Assembly: GCA_001802645.1 (NCBI GenBank)
Contig: MGZJ01000078.1
Coordinates: forward strand, 1-45,193
Length of the DNA: 45,193 nt
Reading direction: 5' to 3'
DNA from: Geobacteraceae bacterium GWC2_53_11
GTDB lineage: Bacteria; Desulfobacterota; Desulfuromonadia; Geobacterales; Pseudopelobacteraceae
In this document: positions 16,825-24,606 of the stretch, piece by piece
How the letters are laid out: each line of letters begins with the position of its first letter
How positions within the stretch are numbered: position 1 is the stretch's first letter
Notes under the pieces: generated by a model
The model's input: the letters and a program-made list of their open reading frames with translations, nothing else
Database searches by the model: none
What the model was told of the DNA's origin: nothing
Made by a program: the position numbers and the translations under genes

Positions 16825-16888
16825 CAAAAAAAAGACCCCCGAGCTCTCATTATAACTTTCTTAGTGAAAGTTTTGGTGAAAGTCGGGG
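16825..16888 (-). terminator. Terminator of tRNA-Ser (minus strand)
   Basis: On the minus strand, CCCCGA (16888-16883) pairs with TCGGGG (16842-16837), with an inner ACTTTC/GAAAGT hairpin. A run of eight T follows at 16833-16826 (after GTC), as in a rho-independent terminator. It lies 40 bases past the tRNA 3' end. Confidence 0.65.
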
Positions 16889-16928
16889 ATCTGTGAGGCA
16901 TAACCAGTTGATTATGCTAAACAATTAG

Positions 16929-17016
16929 TGGCGGAGAGGTAGGGATTCGAACCCTAGGTACGTTGCCGTACACCTGATTTCGAGTCAGGCACCATCGACC
17001 ACTCGGACACCTCTCC
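16929..17016 (-). tRNA. tRNA-Ser (anticodon CGA)
   Basis: The minus strand from 17016 to 16929 reads GGAGAGG...CCTCTCC-G-CCA, a 7-bp acceptor stem with encoded CCA. The anticodon stem-loop is CCTGA-CTCGAAA-TCAGG, giving CGA (reads UCG). The T-loop contains GTTCGAATC, and a long variable arm (TGTACGGCAACGTACC) is present, as in class II tRNA. Length 88 nt fits tRNA-Ser. Confidence 0.97.
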
Positions 17017-17027
17017 GTGGGACAGAC

Positions 17028-17056
17028 TGTATAACCTATTTCGCTTACTATTTCAA
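17028..17056 (-). promoter_or_regulatory. Promoter of tRNA-Ser
   Basis: On the minus strand TTGAAA (17056-17051) is followed by exactly 17 bases and TATACA (17033-17028), about 12 bases before the tRNA 5' end. Spacing and hexamers fit a good sigma70 promoter. Confidence 0.7.
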
Positions 17057-17066
17057 GACCGGTTTT

Positions 17067-17762
17067 TCAGCCGCGAATGGCGTGATGATCTTTGCCTGCG
17101 CGGATGCCCTGGCGGATGCCTACCTGGCTGCCGTCGGTCTGCCCCTTGGTGTAGGCATCGGCGTTGACATAGCTCCTGCGGCTGTGCAGGGTTCTGATGG
17201 GGCCGATTTCCTGCATCGCCTGCCTGATCAGGGCCTCTTTCACCGGAACCAGCGCGCCGGTGGTGACGGGGGTCTGGGCCTTCTGCTTCTTCAGGCGGGA
17301 GGTGATGGTGGAGACCGCGCCCAGATAATACGACTGCCGCATCAGCTCGCGCTGGCGGTTGGCAAGCGTGGGGGGGGCGTGCTGCTTCAGGTAGGTCCTG
17401 CACAGTTTTCTGATCGTCAGGTCAAGGTAGGCAAAGGTGTAGGCGGCGATCTCAACATCGGCCCCGACGCCGATAAAGGTCAGTTTGCCGGTTGCGGGGT
17501 GGTGGATGGCCTGGCAGTCGAAGGCGGTGCTGACCCCGGCACTCAGGTGGCGCAGCCATTTCGGCAGCGTCTTCGAGACAACGGTTTCCACCTTGTCGGC
17601 CTTGTCAGGCCGGTGCGATGCCTCGATGTCGGCCATGGCCAGGTTGTGCTCTGAGAGCAATCGCTGTGCATGGCCGGCCGCCAGTGCCGCCTCGTGCTCG
17701 TTGCTGGAGTTGGCCAGCGCCAGCAGTTTCTTTATTTTTTCGATGATGGGTGATTTTTCCAC
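17067..17762 (-). CDS. DUF2786 domain protein
   Basis: The 231-aa product starts at a GTG (17762-17760) with GAGG four bases upstream. Residues 1-45 (IIEKIKKLLALANSSNEHEAALAAGHAQRLLSEHNL) are the DUF2786 motif. The remainder (about 55-210) is an alpha/beta region with many basic residues and the pattern SYYLGAVSTITSRLKK. DUF2786 proteins have no firmly known function and are often near phage or DNA-related genes. Here it stands alone next to the prophage flank and tRNA. The frames on the opposite strand are shadows. Confidence 0.75.
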   Translation of the reverse strand: MEKSPIIEKIKKLLALANSSNEHEAALAAGHAQRLLSEHNLAMADIEASHRPDKADKVETVVSKTLPKWLRHLSAGVSTAFDCQAIHHPATGKLTFIGVGADVEIAAYTFAYLDLTIRKLCRTYLKQHAPPTLANRQRELMRQSYYLGAVSTITSRLKKQKAQTPVTTGALVPVKEALIRQAMQEIGPIRTLHSRRSYVNADAYTKGQTDGSQVGIRQGIRAGKDHHAIRG

Positions 17763-17794
17763 AAAACCTCGCTAATGCTGATCTCCCGCTATTT

Positions 17795-17900
17795 CCTTCT
17801 CCCTGAGGTAGAAGGTGGCCGAAGGCCGGATGAGGGGGGGCAGTGCCATATAAACCACATTTTCCCCCTCACCCTAGCCCTCTCCCTCAGGGAGAGGGGA
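17795..17900. repeat. Dispersed palindromic repeat, copy A
   Basis: About 105 bases with palindromic ends (TTCTCCCTGAGG.AGAAG on the left, CCTCTCCCTCAGGGAGAGG on the right) and an internal GGCCGAAGGCC. An inverted copy lies at 32093-32195. It fills the gap after the EamA gene end and before the DUF2786 gene start. Such repeats are common in proteobacterial genomes. Confidence 0.85.
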
Positions 17901-17938
17901 TTGTTTTACCGCCATAGTGGGAGATTGGTACTACTCAG

Positions 17939-18844
17939 TTAAATGTTTGCCGCTGGCGTGACCTGCTGCTTCTCCGCACTCAGGCGGAACAGCAGCGGCA
18001 GGAGGGCTGCCAGGAAAATGATGCCGCAGCCGAGCCATTCGCGGCTGTTCAGCCGTTCTCCCAGCACGAAAAAACCGGCAATCAGGCTCCAGACTGGATC
18101 AAGGGTGTAGATGAGCCCGGCCCGGGTGGGGGTGACGTAGCGCTGAAAGATGTTCTGCAGGGTGAAGCAGAGCACGGTCGGGAGGACGGCGCAGTACACC
18201 ACCGACATGACCGCCGGAGCGGTGACGGTGAAAGCGGGGAGGGGGAGCAGCAGCGTGGCGCCCCCGGCGATCAGCGTCACGGTGGCAAACTGGACCAGCG
18301 TGATCAGCAGCACATCATCGTTCTTCAGGACTTTTGACACCGAGATGATGTGGCAGGCGATCATGAAGGCGCAGAAGGTTGAGATGATGTCGCCGCGGTT
18401 GAATCCGGCCCCTCCGCCGGTTGCCAGCAGGACGATACCCGCCACCGCCAGAGCTATTCCGGCCATGTTGATCCGCCCGATTTTGTCCCGCCAGATGAGT
18501 TTGGTGATGACCGGGATGAAGAGCACAAAAAGATTGTTGAGGATGCCGGCGCGTGAAATGCTGGTCCCCTGGACGCCGAACACGAAGCTCAGGTTGGTCA
18601 GGCCGAGGGCGATGCCGACCGCCATCCCCCGGATGATGGTGTTGGAATCGAGCTTGCGCAAGCGGGTGGAGCAGGTCGCGAGCATGATCAGCGTTGCCAG
18701 GATGAAACGCGACAGCACAAAAAGCTGCGGCGGTATGGTCGCCACGCCGATCTTGGTAAAGAGAAAGCTGCCGCCCCAGAACAGGGTGGTCAGCACCAGG
18801 AAAAAATAGACCCTGCCCAGCGCAGGGGTGGTTGTGCTCGTCAT
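17939..18844 (-). CDS. EamA-type (DMT) membrane transporter
   Basis: I place the start at ATG 18844-18842, which overlaps the Nudix stop (ATGA); the longer frame beginning at 18937 lies inside the Nudix gene. The 301-aa product has about ten hydrophobic segments in two similar halves, as in the drug/metabolite transporter superfamily, with the N-terminal pattern LTTLFWGGSFLFTKIGV and the second-half pattern TRAGLIYTLDPVWSLIAGFFVLGERL. The substrate cannot be told from sequence. It is the last gene of the minus-strand operon. Confidence 0.85.
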   Translation of the reverse strand: MTSTTTPALGRVYFFLVLTTLFWGGSFLFTKIGVATIPPQLFVLSRFILATLIMLATCSTRLRKLDSNTIIRGMAVGIALGLTNLSFVFGVQGTSISRAGILNNLFVLFIPVITKLIWRDKIGRINMAGIALAVAGIVLLATGGGAGFNRGDIISTFCAFMIACHIISVSKVLKNDDVLLITLVQFATVTLIAGGATLLLPLPAFTVTAPAVMSVVYCAVLPTVLCFTLQNIFQRYVTPTRAGLIYTLDPVWSLIAGFFVLGERLNSREWLGCGIIFLAALLPLLFRLSAEKQQVTPAANI

Positions 18845-19245
18845 AGGGAGGCGGTTACCAGGGTCAAATATTCGGAGATAACCGGCTGGTCTGCGGCGGC
18901 CCAGTCCAGTTCCGGCATCCGGTGCGGTTCGATCCATTGCAGGGCGTGGTGCTCATGCATGGTGATGGTGCCGCCTTTCAGACGGCAGGTGAACGGGTAG
19001 AGAGTGACGGTGAAGTCGGGGTAGCTGTGGGTTGACGCGGACAGCGCCCGGTCGATATGGACACTGACGCCAAGTTCTTCCCGGATTTCACGGTTCAGGC
19101 ACTGTTCGGGGGACTCGCCGGTTTCAATCTTTCCGCCGGGGAATTCCCACTTGAGCGGCAGGGATGTGGCGGCGCTTCGCTGGGCCGCCAGTATTTTTCC
19201 CTCCTGCTCGATGATGGCGCACGCCACGTGCAGATGGCGCTTCAT
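18841..19245 (-). CDS. Nudix hydrolase, MutT-like
   Basis: The start ATG 19245-19243 overlaps the stop of the ATPase gene (ATGA), giving 134 aa. Residues about 36-58 carry the full Nudix box: GGKIETGESPEQCLNREIREELGV (shown here in two parts: GGKIETGE and REIREELGV), with the catalytic glutamates. The N-terminus HVACAIIEQEGKILAAQRS fits MutT-type enzymes that remove 8-oxo-dGTP or related nucleotides, but other NTP-pyrophosphatase substrates are possible. Confidence 0.85.
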   Translation of the reverse strand: MKRHLHVACAIIEQEGKILAAQRSAATSLPLKWEFPGGKIETGESPEQCLNREIREELGVSVHIDRALSASTHSYPDFTVTLYPFTCRLKGGTITMHEHHALQWIEPHRMPELDWAAADQPVISEYLTLVTASL

Positions 19246-20135
19246 CGGGGTGCCGTCTTCTGGTGCTTCAGCATCTGCTTGCCGACCCAGCGGCAGGCGA
19301 ACTGATAGGCAATCCGGCCGCTGTTGTCCCCCTTGTCGTAGCCCCACTGGATTGCCGCAGCACGGGCATCATCCGTCCAGCCGAGGGTTGAGCCCTGTTT
19401 GGCAAAGAGTTTGTCGACCCATTGCCGGGTGACAACGACGTACTGATCCTGGCTGAAGGGGTGAAAGCCGATCCAGAGCCCGAAGCGGCCGGAGAGGGAG
19501 ATTTTTTCTTCGATCGCCTCGCCGTGGTGCATTTCGTTGTTGATCAGCATGGCGCCCCGGTTGTCCGTCTCGAACTCCGGCAGCAGGTGGCGGCGGTTCG
19601 AGGTGACGTAGATCAGGACGTTGTCGGGAGGCGCGTAGACGGCGCCGTCGAGGGCGCTTTTGAGCATCTTGTAGCTTGATTCGCCCACTTCGAAGGAGAC
19701 GTCGTCGGAGAAGATGATGAAGCGGTACGGCAGACGCTTGATGCAGTCTACGATGTCCGGCAGGTGGATCAGGTCGTTTTTATCGACCTGGACGATGCGC
19801 AATCCCTCTGCCGCATAGTTGTTGAGCATCGCCCGGATCAGCGATGACTTGCCGGTGCCGCGCGTCCCCCAGAGCAGGGTGTTGTTGGCGGGGTATCCGG
19901 CCAGGAACTGACGGGTGTTCTCCACGACTGTCTGTTTCTGCTCTTCGATGCCGAGCAGGTCGTCAAGGGCGATCTGCTCGATGCTTTCCACCGGTTCCAG
20001 ATAGCCGCTGAAGGAGTGGCGCCGCCAGTTGGCGGCATGGCAGACCTCCCAGTCGATCTCGGCCACCGGTTTCGGCAGCAGCATCTGCAGCGACGTGAGC
20101 ACCTGTGTAAGTTGTGATTTCAATTCATGATCCAT
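19242..20135 (-). CDS. DUF815 family AAA-type ATPase
   Basis: The 297-aa product starts at ATG 20135-20133 after TGAGGA. Residues 90-100 hold the Walker A motif WGTRGTGKSS; a Walker B-like IIFSDDVSF follows near 140-148, then IYVTSNRRHL (sensor-like) near 176. The order and the NRGAMLINNEMHHGEAIEEKISLSGRFG block are characteristic of DUF815 (COG2607). The cellular role of the family is not well known. It leads a three-gene operon with overlapping stops and starts. Confidence 0.85.
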   Translation of the reverse strand: MDHELKSQLTQVLTSLQMLLPKPVAEIDWEVCHAANWRRHSFSGYLEPVESIEQIALDDLLGIEEQKQTVVENTRQFLAGYPANNTLLWGTRGTGKSSLIRAMLNNYAAEGLRIVQVDKNDLIHLPDIVDCIKRLPYRFIIFSDDVSFEVGESSYKMLKSALDGAVYAPPDNVLIYVTSNRRHLLPEFETDNRGAMLINNEMHHGEAIEEKISLSGRFGLWIGFHPFSQDQYVVVTRQWVDKLFAKQGSTLGWTDDARAAAIQWGYDKGDNSGRIAYQFACRWVGKQMLKHQKTAPR

Positions 20136-20187
20136 GATGCTGTCCTCAGACTCTGTTTTTTCATCAATCCATTGTTTTAAAATGCAA

Positions 20188-20216
20188 TTGACGTTTCATT
20201 GGTAATAACATATTGT
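20188..20216 (+). promoter_or_regulatory. Candidate sigma70 promoter upstream of the HTH-PTS regulator
   Basis: TTGACG (20188-20193), a 17-base spacer and TATTGT (20211-20216) form a good sigma70-type pair on the + strand. Transcription would start about 240 bases before the gene, and the palindromic element at 20238-20422 would be in the leader RNA. Confidence 0.45.
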
Positions 20217-20237
20217 TTTTGGCGCGTCAGCCAGAAA

Positions 20238-20422
20238 TAGGCACTTGGCAATAAGTAATGGTTTTGAATCGCGTTCGGATTTGGGTCAGATTTTGCTGGG
20301 TCGATTGAACAAAACCGCAGGCGTAGCAGTAGCTACGCTGAGGATTTTGTGATTGAGGCACAGCGAAAGATGGCTCGAAGACGGAATGCGAGATGGAATT
20401 ATTATTTATTGCTGAGTGCCTA
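20238..20422. mobile_element. MITE-like full-length palindrome, 185 bp
   Basis: The ends TAGGCACTTGGCAATAAGTAAT and (reverse of the right end) TAGGCACTCAGCAATAAATAAT match at 19 of 22 positions. The two halves remain partly complementary throughout and meet at GCGTAGC-AGTA-GCTACGC (about 20314-20331). Flanking TA dinucleotides fit a TA target as used by IS630/mariner-type transposases. There is no internal gene. Confidence 0.7.
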
Positions 20423-20467
20423 AGCAACTGTTTGCGTGGAAAATGATGCCATCCGGAGAGTCGTGCG

Positions 20468-21145
20468 ATGTTTTTAAAAGTAAACGATCTTGCCGCCGCT
20501 ATCGGCGTTGATGAAAAAACCGTGCTGGGGTGGATAAAAAGCAAAGGGCTCCCGGCGCATAAACAGGATGACCGCTATCGCGTCAACCGGGTTGATCTGC
20601 TGGAATGGGCCACCACTCACGATATCTCCATACCTCCCGACATCTTTGCGGCCAGTGGCGACACCCCGGATCGTCCGCTTGTCTCCGACGCGTTGGTGCA
20701 GGGGGGGATCTACTACGATGTGCCGGGAGATACGCCGGAAACAGCACTGCGCGAAGTCGTTTCTCGTCTTCAGCTCCCTCCGAGCATGGATCCTGATTTT
20801 CTGCTGCAGACCCTGCTGGCCCGTGAAGCGCTTGGCTCGACGGCCCTGGGCAACGGCATTGCCATACCGCACGTCCGCAGTCCGATCGTCGGGCACACCG
20901 GCGAATCGGCCATCAGTCTCTGCTTTCTCAAAAATCCCATCGATTTTGACGCGATTGACGGCAAGCCGGTTACCATACTCTTCACGCTGGTGACGCCGAA
21001 TGTCAAGATACACCTGCATTTGCTGGCGAAGCTTGCCTTCCTGCTGCATGATGCACCTTTTCAGGAGCTGCTCCATCGTCCCGGCAACGAAGACGAGATC
21101 ATGGATGTGATCCGGGCGTTGGAGAAAACGATTATTCACAGGTAG
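20468..21145 (+). CDS. HTH-PTS IIA (PtsN-like) fusion regulator
   Basis: The 225-aa product starts at ATG 20468 behind GGAGAG. Residues 1-50 are an excisionase/MerR-type helix-turn-helix (VNDLAAAIGVDEKTVLGWIK, then DDRYRVNRVDLLEW). Residues 85-225 are a type-2 PTS EIIA domain with the phosphorylated-histidine motif GIAIPHVR (H135) and LFTLVTPNVKIHLHLLAKLAFLL. A DNA-binding head on a nitrogen-PTS-like receiver suggests a regulator that reads PTS phosphorylation. The gene sits directly upstream of the Ehr operon and may control it (inference). Confidence 0.8.
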   Translation: MFLKVNDLAAAIGVDEKTVLGWIKSKGLPAHKQDDRYRVNRVDLLEWATTHDISIPPDIFAASGDTPDRPLVSDALVQGGIYYDVPGDTPETALREVVSRLQLPPSMDPDFLLQTLLAREALGSTALGNGIAIPHVRSPIVGHTGESAISLCFLKNPIDFDAIDGKPVTILFTLVTPNVKIHLHLLAKLAFLLHDAPFQELLHRPGNEDEIMDVIRALEKTIIHR

Positions 21146-21228
21146 GAATCCTTTCTGCCCTGTCAGGCAGAGACACGCTTCATGTCCGTTCGGCAGGTCT
21201 GTTCATTAAGGTCAGGAGGTAGCCGCAC

Positions 21229-23235
21229 ATGGCGCAGGAGCTGTTCTCCCCGAGTACCCTGATTTTCAGTGCCGCGTTATTGGCTGCCGTTTCCGGCGTC
21301 CCTCTGCTGTTCCCCCGCCTGTTGAGTGCTGCACGCGCTCAATTGCTGTCAGTTGCCGCTATGCTTGCCGCCTCATGCGCCGGACTCGCTGGCGCGATCG
21401 CGACACTCATATCCCGCGAAGTCTCCCTGTTCGAACTTGCCTGGGGAGTGCCGTTCGGCCCGGCCCGGTTTGGCGTTGATCCTCTGACCGCCTGGTTCCT
21501 GCTCCCCATTTTTCTCATCCCCGGTTGCGCCGCGCTCTATGCGCGCTCCTACTGGCATGCCGATCATTACCCCGCCAATGTCCGTAAAATGACCCTCTTT
21601 TTCGGCCTGATGACCGCCAGCATGGGGGGAGTCGTCCTGGCGCGCGACGGCATCAGCTTCCTGTACTGCTGGGAGATCATGGCGCTGTCCGCCTATTTCC
21701 TGGTCTCGACCGAGGATGAAAAGCCGGAGGTCAACGAGGCCGGTACCCTGTACATGATGACGACCCACACCGGTACTCTCGGCCTGTTTGCACTCTTTCC
21801 GCTCCTGCATCTGCTGACCGGTTCCTGGCTGTTTCCCGCCCCAGCTTCGCTGAACGCCTCTTCCGGCCTTTCGGCGGCGGTTTTTCTGACCGCGCTGTTT
21901 GCCTTTGGCCTGAAAGCGGGCATCATGCCGCTGCACATCTGGCTCCCGTCCGCCCATGCCAACGCCCCCAGCCATGTCTCGGCGGCCATGTCCGGGGTGA
22001 TCCTCAAGGTCGGGGTGTACGGCCTGATCCGGACGCTCTCGTTTTTTCACGGGATACCGCTCTGGTGGGGATGCGTTGTTCTGGCTCTGGGGGTTGTCTC
22101 CGGTGTGGTTGGCGTGGCTTTTGCCATCGGCCAGCATGATTTGAAACGGCTGCTGGCCTATCACAGCATAGAAAATATCGGCATTATCTTCATGGGGGTG
22201 GGGGTTGCGCTGATCGGGCAGATTGTGGGGTCGGCAACGATGATGGTTCTTGGCATGAGCGGAGCGCTACTGCACGTTCTCAACCATGCCATATTCAAGG
22301 CGCTGCTCTTTCTGGGAGCCGGATCGGTCATTCATGCCACCGGCACCCGGGAAATCGACCTGATGGGGGGTGTGGCCCGGCGTCTTCCGTACACTTCCCT
22401 GCTGTTTGGAGTCGGTGCCGTGGCAATCTGCGGCCTCCCGCCGCTCAACGGTTTCGTCAGCGAACTGTTTATCTACCTCGGCTTTTTCCGCGCTGTTCAG
22501 GCGGAGGGGGGCGCTGCGGCTGCCGCAACGCTTGCCGCTCCGGCACTGGCCCTCATTGGCGGGTTGGCGGTAGCCTGTTTTGTCAAGGTATTCGGCATTG
22601 TGTTTCTCGGCGCTCCCCGCAGCGAGGCGCATGTTGCCCGTCATGAGTCCGGATGGCAGATGCTGCTGCCGATGCTGCTGTTGGGGGGGCTCTGCGTTGC
22701 CATCGGTCTGGCTCCCGGTGTCGTGGCCGGATTGCTGGAGCAGACGAGCCTGACTGTCCTGCCGAAGCTGGCCGGAACCGGGCTCCCCATGCGGGAGCTG
22801 GTGCCGCTGACCATGATATCGATTGCGGGAGGCCTCCTGCTGGTCATGATTGCCCTCCTTACGCTCTGGTATCGCCGCCGTCTGGCCGGGGCGCCGTGCA
22901 GCGAAACAGTCACTTGGGGGTGCGGGTATCAGCGTCCGGCAGTCCGTATGCAGTACAGCGCCTCTTCGTTTGCCGAAATGCTGGTCTCCCTGTTTGCCTT
23001 TGTTCTCAAACCCCATAGTCACCGTCCGGACAATATCGCCGGTCTCTTTCCCGGCCGCAGCCGTTTTACCAGCCATGTCCCGGAAGCGGTGCTGGAGCTG
23101 TTGTACATTCCGGCGCTGCTGCGTCTGTATCACCGTTCTTCCGGCATCCGCAAGCTGCAGAGCGGAATACTCCAGCAATACGTGTTGTACACGCTGGTAA
23201 CCTTGATCGTGCTGCTGTGTGCCAGCTATTTTTAG
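21229..23235 (+). CDS. HyfB/NuoL-like antiporter subunit 1 of an Ehr-type complex
   Basis: The 668-aa integral membrane protein starts at ATG 21229 behind a strong AGGAGGT. It has about 14-16 hydrophobic segments. The conserved block LKAGIMPLHIWLPSAHANAPSHVSAAMSGVILK (about residues 226-260; shown in part) is the proton-channel core of NuoL/NuoM/HyfB proteins, with lysine and glutamate in the membrane. The C-terminus has the HyfB-type signature TWGCGYQRPAVRMQYSASSF (about 563-582). It would carry ions across the membrane. It is a paralogue of the gene at 24607, separated from it by the carbonic anhydrase-like gene. Confidence 0.9.
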   Translation: MAQELFSPSTLIFSAALLAAVSGVPLLFPRLLSAARAQLLSVAAMLAASCAGLAGAIATLISREVSLFELAWGVPFGPARFGVDPLTAWFLLPIFLIPGCAALYARSYWHADHYPANVRKMTLFFGLMTASMGGVVLARDGISFLYCWEIMALSAYFLVSTEDEKPEVNEAGTLYMMTTHTGTLGLFALFPLLHLLTGSWLFPAPASLNASSGLSAAVFLTALFAFGLKAGIMPLHIWLPSAHANAPSHVSAAMSGVILKVGVYGLIRTLSFFHGIPLWWGCVVLALGVVSGVVGVAFAIGQHDLKRLLAYHSIENIGIIFMGVGVALIGQIVGSATMMVLGMSGALLHVLNHAIFKALLFLGAGSVIHATGTREIDLMGGVARRLPYTSLLFGVGAVAICGLPPLNGFVSELFIYLGFFRAVQAEGGAAAAATLAAPALALIGGLAVACFVKVFGIVFLGAPRSEAHVARHESGWQMLLPMLLLGGLCVAIGLAPGVVAGLLEQTSLTVLPKLAGTGLPMRELVPLTMISIAGGLLLVMIALLTLWYRRRLAGAPCSETVTWGCGYQRPAVRMQYSASSFAEMLVSLFAFVLKPHSHRPDNIAGLFPGRSRFTSHVPEAVLELLYIPALLRLYHRSSGIRKLQSGILQQYVLYTLVTLIVLLCASYF

Positions 23236-23269
23236 CAGGTTTCTGTTTTCCGTATGAGGAGGCTTTGCC

Positions 23270-24349
23270 ATGAGTCCAGCCGGCACCATTCACGAACAGC
23301 CGATTGCAGATCGCATCGATTGGGTCTTTGATCTTGCCCAGAGATACTCGGCGGAATTCTGCTCTCCGGAAGCCTTTCTCGCCCGTGAACGGTATCTGGC
23401 TCTTCATCCGACCGCCATTGCCGTCCTGAAATGCATGGATGGCCGCATCAATATCCCGGTGGCCACCAAGACACCTCCCGGCATCATGCAGCCGTTCCGG
23501 AATCTGGGGGGGATGTTCGACATGGGATGGCCCCATCTGGGCGAGGTGCTGGCCCAGTATGTCCAGCGCATGGTGAGAAACGGCCGTCGGGTCCTGATCC
23601 TGATCACCTACCATTTCTCCCGTGGCGATGTTCACCGCGGCTGTTCCGGTTTCGGCTGCGACACCGGTGCGGCGATTGCCCACACCCGCCAGATTCAGCG
23701 CCAGATGGAGGCTATCTTCGGCCTCGGCCACGACAGCGTCTATCCCCTTATCTGCGGTTTTGAGACCGATGAGGATGCCCTGCTGCTGCACAGCTCGGAC
23801 GGTTCGATCCTGGATCTGTCCGGCGATATGCCGGAAGATGCGCTTGCCGCGGAACTGGCGCTCCGTTTTCATGACATGCCGCTCGAAATGCGGAGCGACC
23901 TTCTTCCGCTGCTGGTCGGCAACATCTCCCACATCAAGGGATTGCGCAGGGAGCGGCGTTCGCTCATCGTCGAACATCGTGAATGGATGATCTGCCTGGG
24001 GCGCGGCTTCGATTTTCTGCATACTCCCAATCTGGCCCTGATCATCGGGCCGTACAGTCCCAACCTGTCCGACCCTATCCGCAAGGCGGCGGCAATTATC
24101 GAAAGCAACATGGCCTCCGGTCGGGTTCCCGACGACGGCTTTCTGCTGCTCGCTTCGGTGCCGTACGATGAAATAGGGGTTGACCGGGCGCGCGCGGTCC
24201 TGAAATCCCACTTCCTTTCCCAATTTGCCGCAGAAGTGATCGAACGCGAGTTTCCCGATCTGGCCGGGAAAATGATCCGGCACACCGCGGTGCTCGACTG
24301 GAATTCCCGCAGGATAGAGGCGCTGACGGAATCAGATGTATCGCCGTAG
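23270..24349 (+). CDS. Beta-carbonic anhydrase-like protein embedded in the Ehr operon
   Basis: The 359-aa soluble product starts at ATG 23270 after ATGAGGAGG. It carries, in order, C55-M-D57-G-R59 (the CxDxR motif of beta-carbonic anhydrases: zinc cysteine and Asp/Arg dyad), FRNLGG (77-81, like the RNxGG motif), and H122-R-G-C125 (HxxC: zinc histidine and cysteine). H115 is an alternative ligand. Spacing C55 to C125 (70) fits beta-CA and carboxysomal CsoSCA proteins. The remaining 200 residues are a second lobe with no clear motif, possibly a decayed repeat, as in CsoSCA. Role in hydrating CO2 is inferred. It lies between two NuoL-like genes, 34 bases after the first. Confidence 0.6.
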   Translation: MSPAGTIHEQPIADRIDWVFDLAQRYSAEFCSPEAFLARERYLALHPTAIAVLKCMDGRINIPVATKTPPGIMQPFRNLGGMFDMGWPHLGEVLAQYVQRMVRNGRRVLILITYHFSRGDVHRGCSGFGCDTGAAIAHTRQIQRQMEAIFGLGHDSVYPLICGFETDEDALLLHSSDGSILDLSGDMPEDALAAELALRFHDMPLEMRSDLLPLLVGNISHIKGLRRERRSLIVEHREWMICLGRGFDFLHTPNLALIIGPYSPNLSDPIRKAAAIIESNMASGRVPDDGFLLLASVPYDEIGVDRARAVLKSHFLSQFAAEVIEREFPDLAGKMIRHTAVLDWNSRRIEALTESDVSP

Positions 24350-24606
24350 AAGTATCCAGCGCTCTGTTTCTCACAAAATCAGGAACTTGTGGTTGTAGTT
24401 TCCCTAAACGATAAGCTTGGTCGGGTAAAAAACAGGTCGGACAGTTCAAAAGTATCCAGCGGCAAATTCAATAAAAAGCCTGTTATTGCAACACATTTTG
24501 GTTGACACGTATACGCTTCAGGGTTCACTATCTCTTCCCGTTGGAAACATTGTTTGTCTCTCTGCTCACCTGATTAAGAACTTAATCCATTCAAGGAGTT
24601 TCCGGT
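24350..24606. other. Intergenic gap in the Ehr operon with a short direct repeat
   Basis: No gene is seen in these 257 bases. AAGTATCCAGCG occurs at 24350-24361 and exactly 100 bases later at 24450-24461. A possible promoter is listed at 24502-24531. The gap is large compared with others in this operon. Confidence 0.5.
24502..24531 (+). promoter_or_regulatory. Candidate internal promoter of the Ehr operon
   Basis: TTGACA (24502-24507) is followed after 18 bases by CACTAT (24526-24531), about 75 bases before ATG 24607. The -10 is weak (3 of 6), the -35 perfect. Confidence 0.35.

Noticed and set aside
16929-17016. tRNA-Ser as the attachment site of the prophage
   Set aside because: The end repeats and TG/CA rule at 16765 fit transposition better, and the tRNA with its terminator is complete and 160 bases away. 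Without the left end this is not proven.
17082-17654. Plus-strand 190-aa frame across the DUF2786 gene
   Set aside because: It is the reverse of a well-supported gene, is glycine- and valine-rich without motif, and has no ribosome site.
21373-23289. Long minus-strand frames of 263 and 340 aa across the first NuoL-like gene
   Set aside because: Shadows of a high-GC gene; rich in Gln, Gly and Arg with no domain pattern.
23066-24283. Minus-strand 405-aa frame across the carbonic anhydrase-like gene
   Set aside because: It overlaps the end of the NuoL-like gene and most of the next gene, both with clear starts and motifs. It is a shadow.
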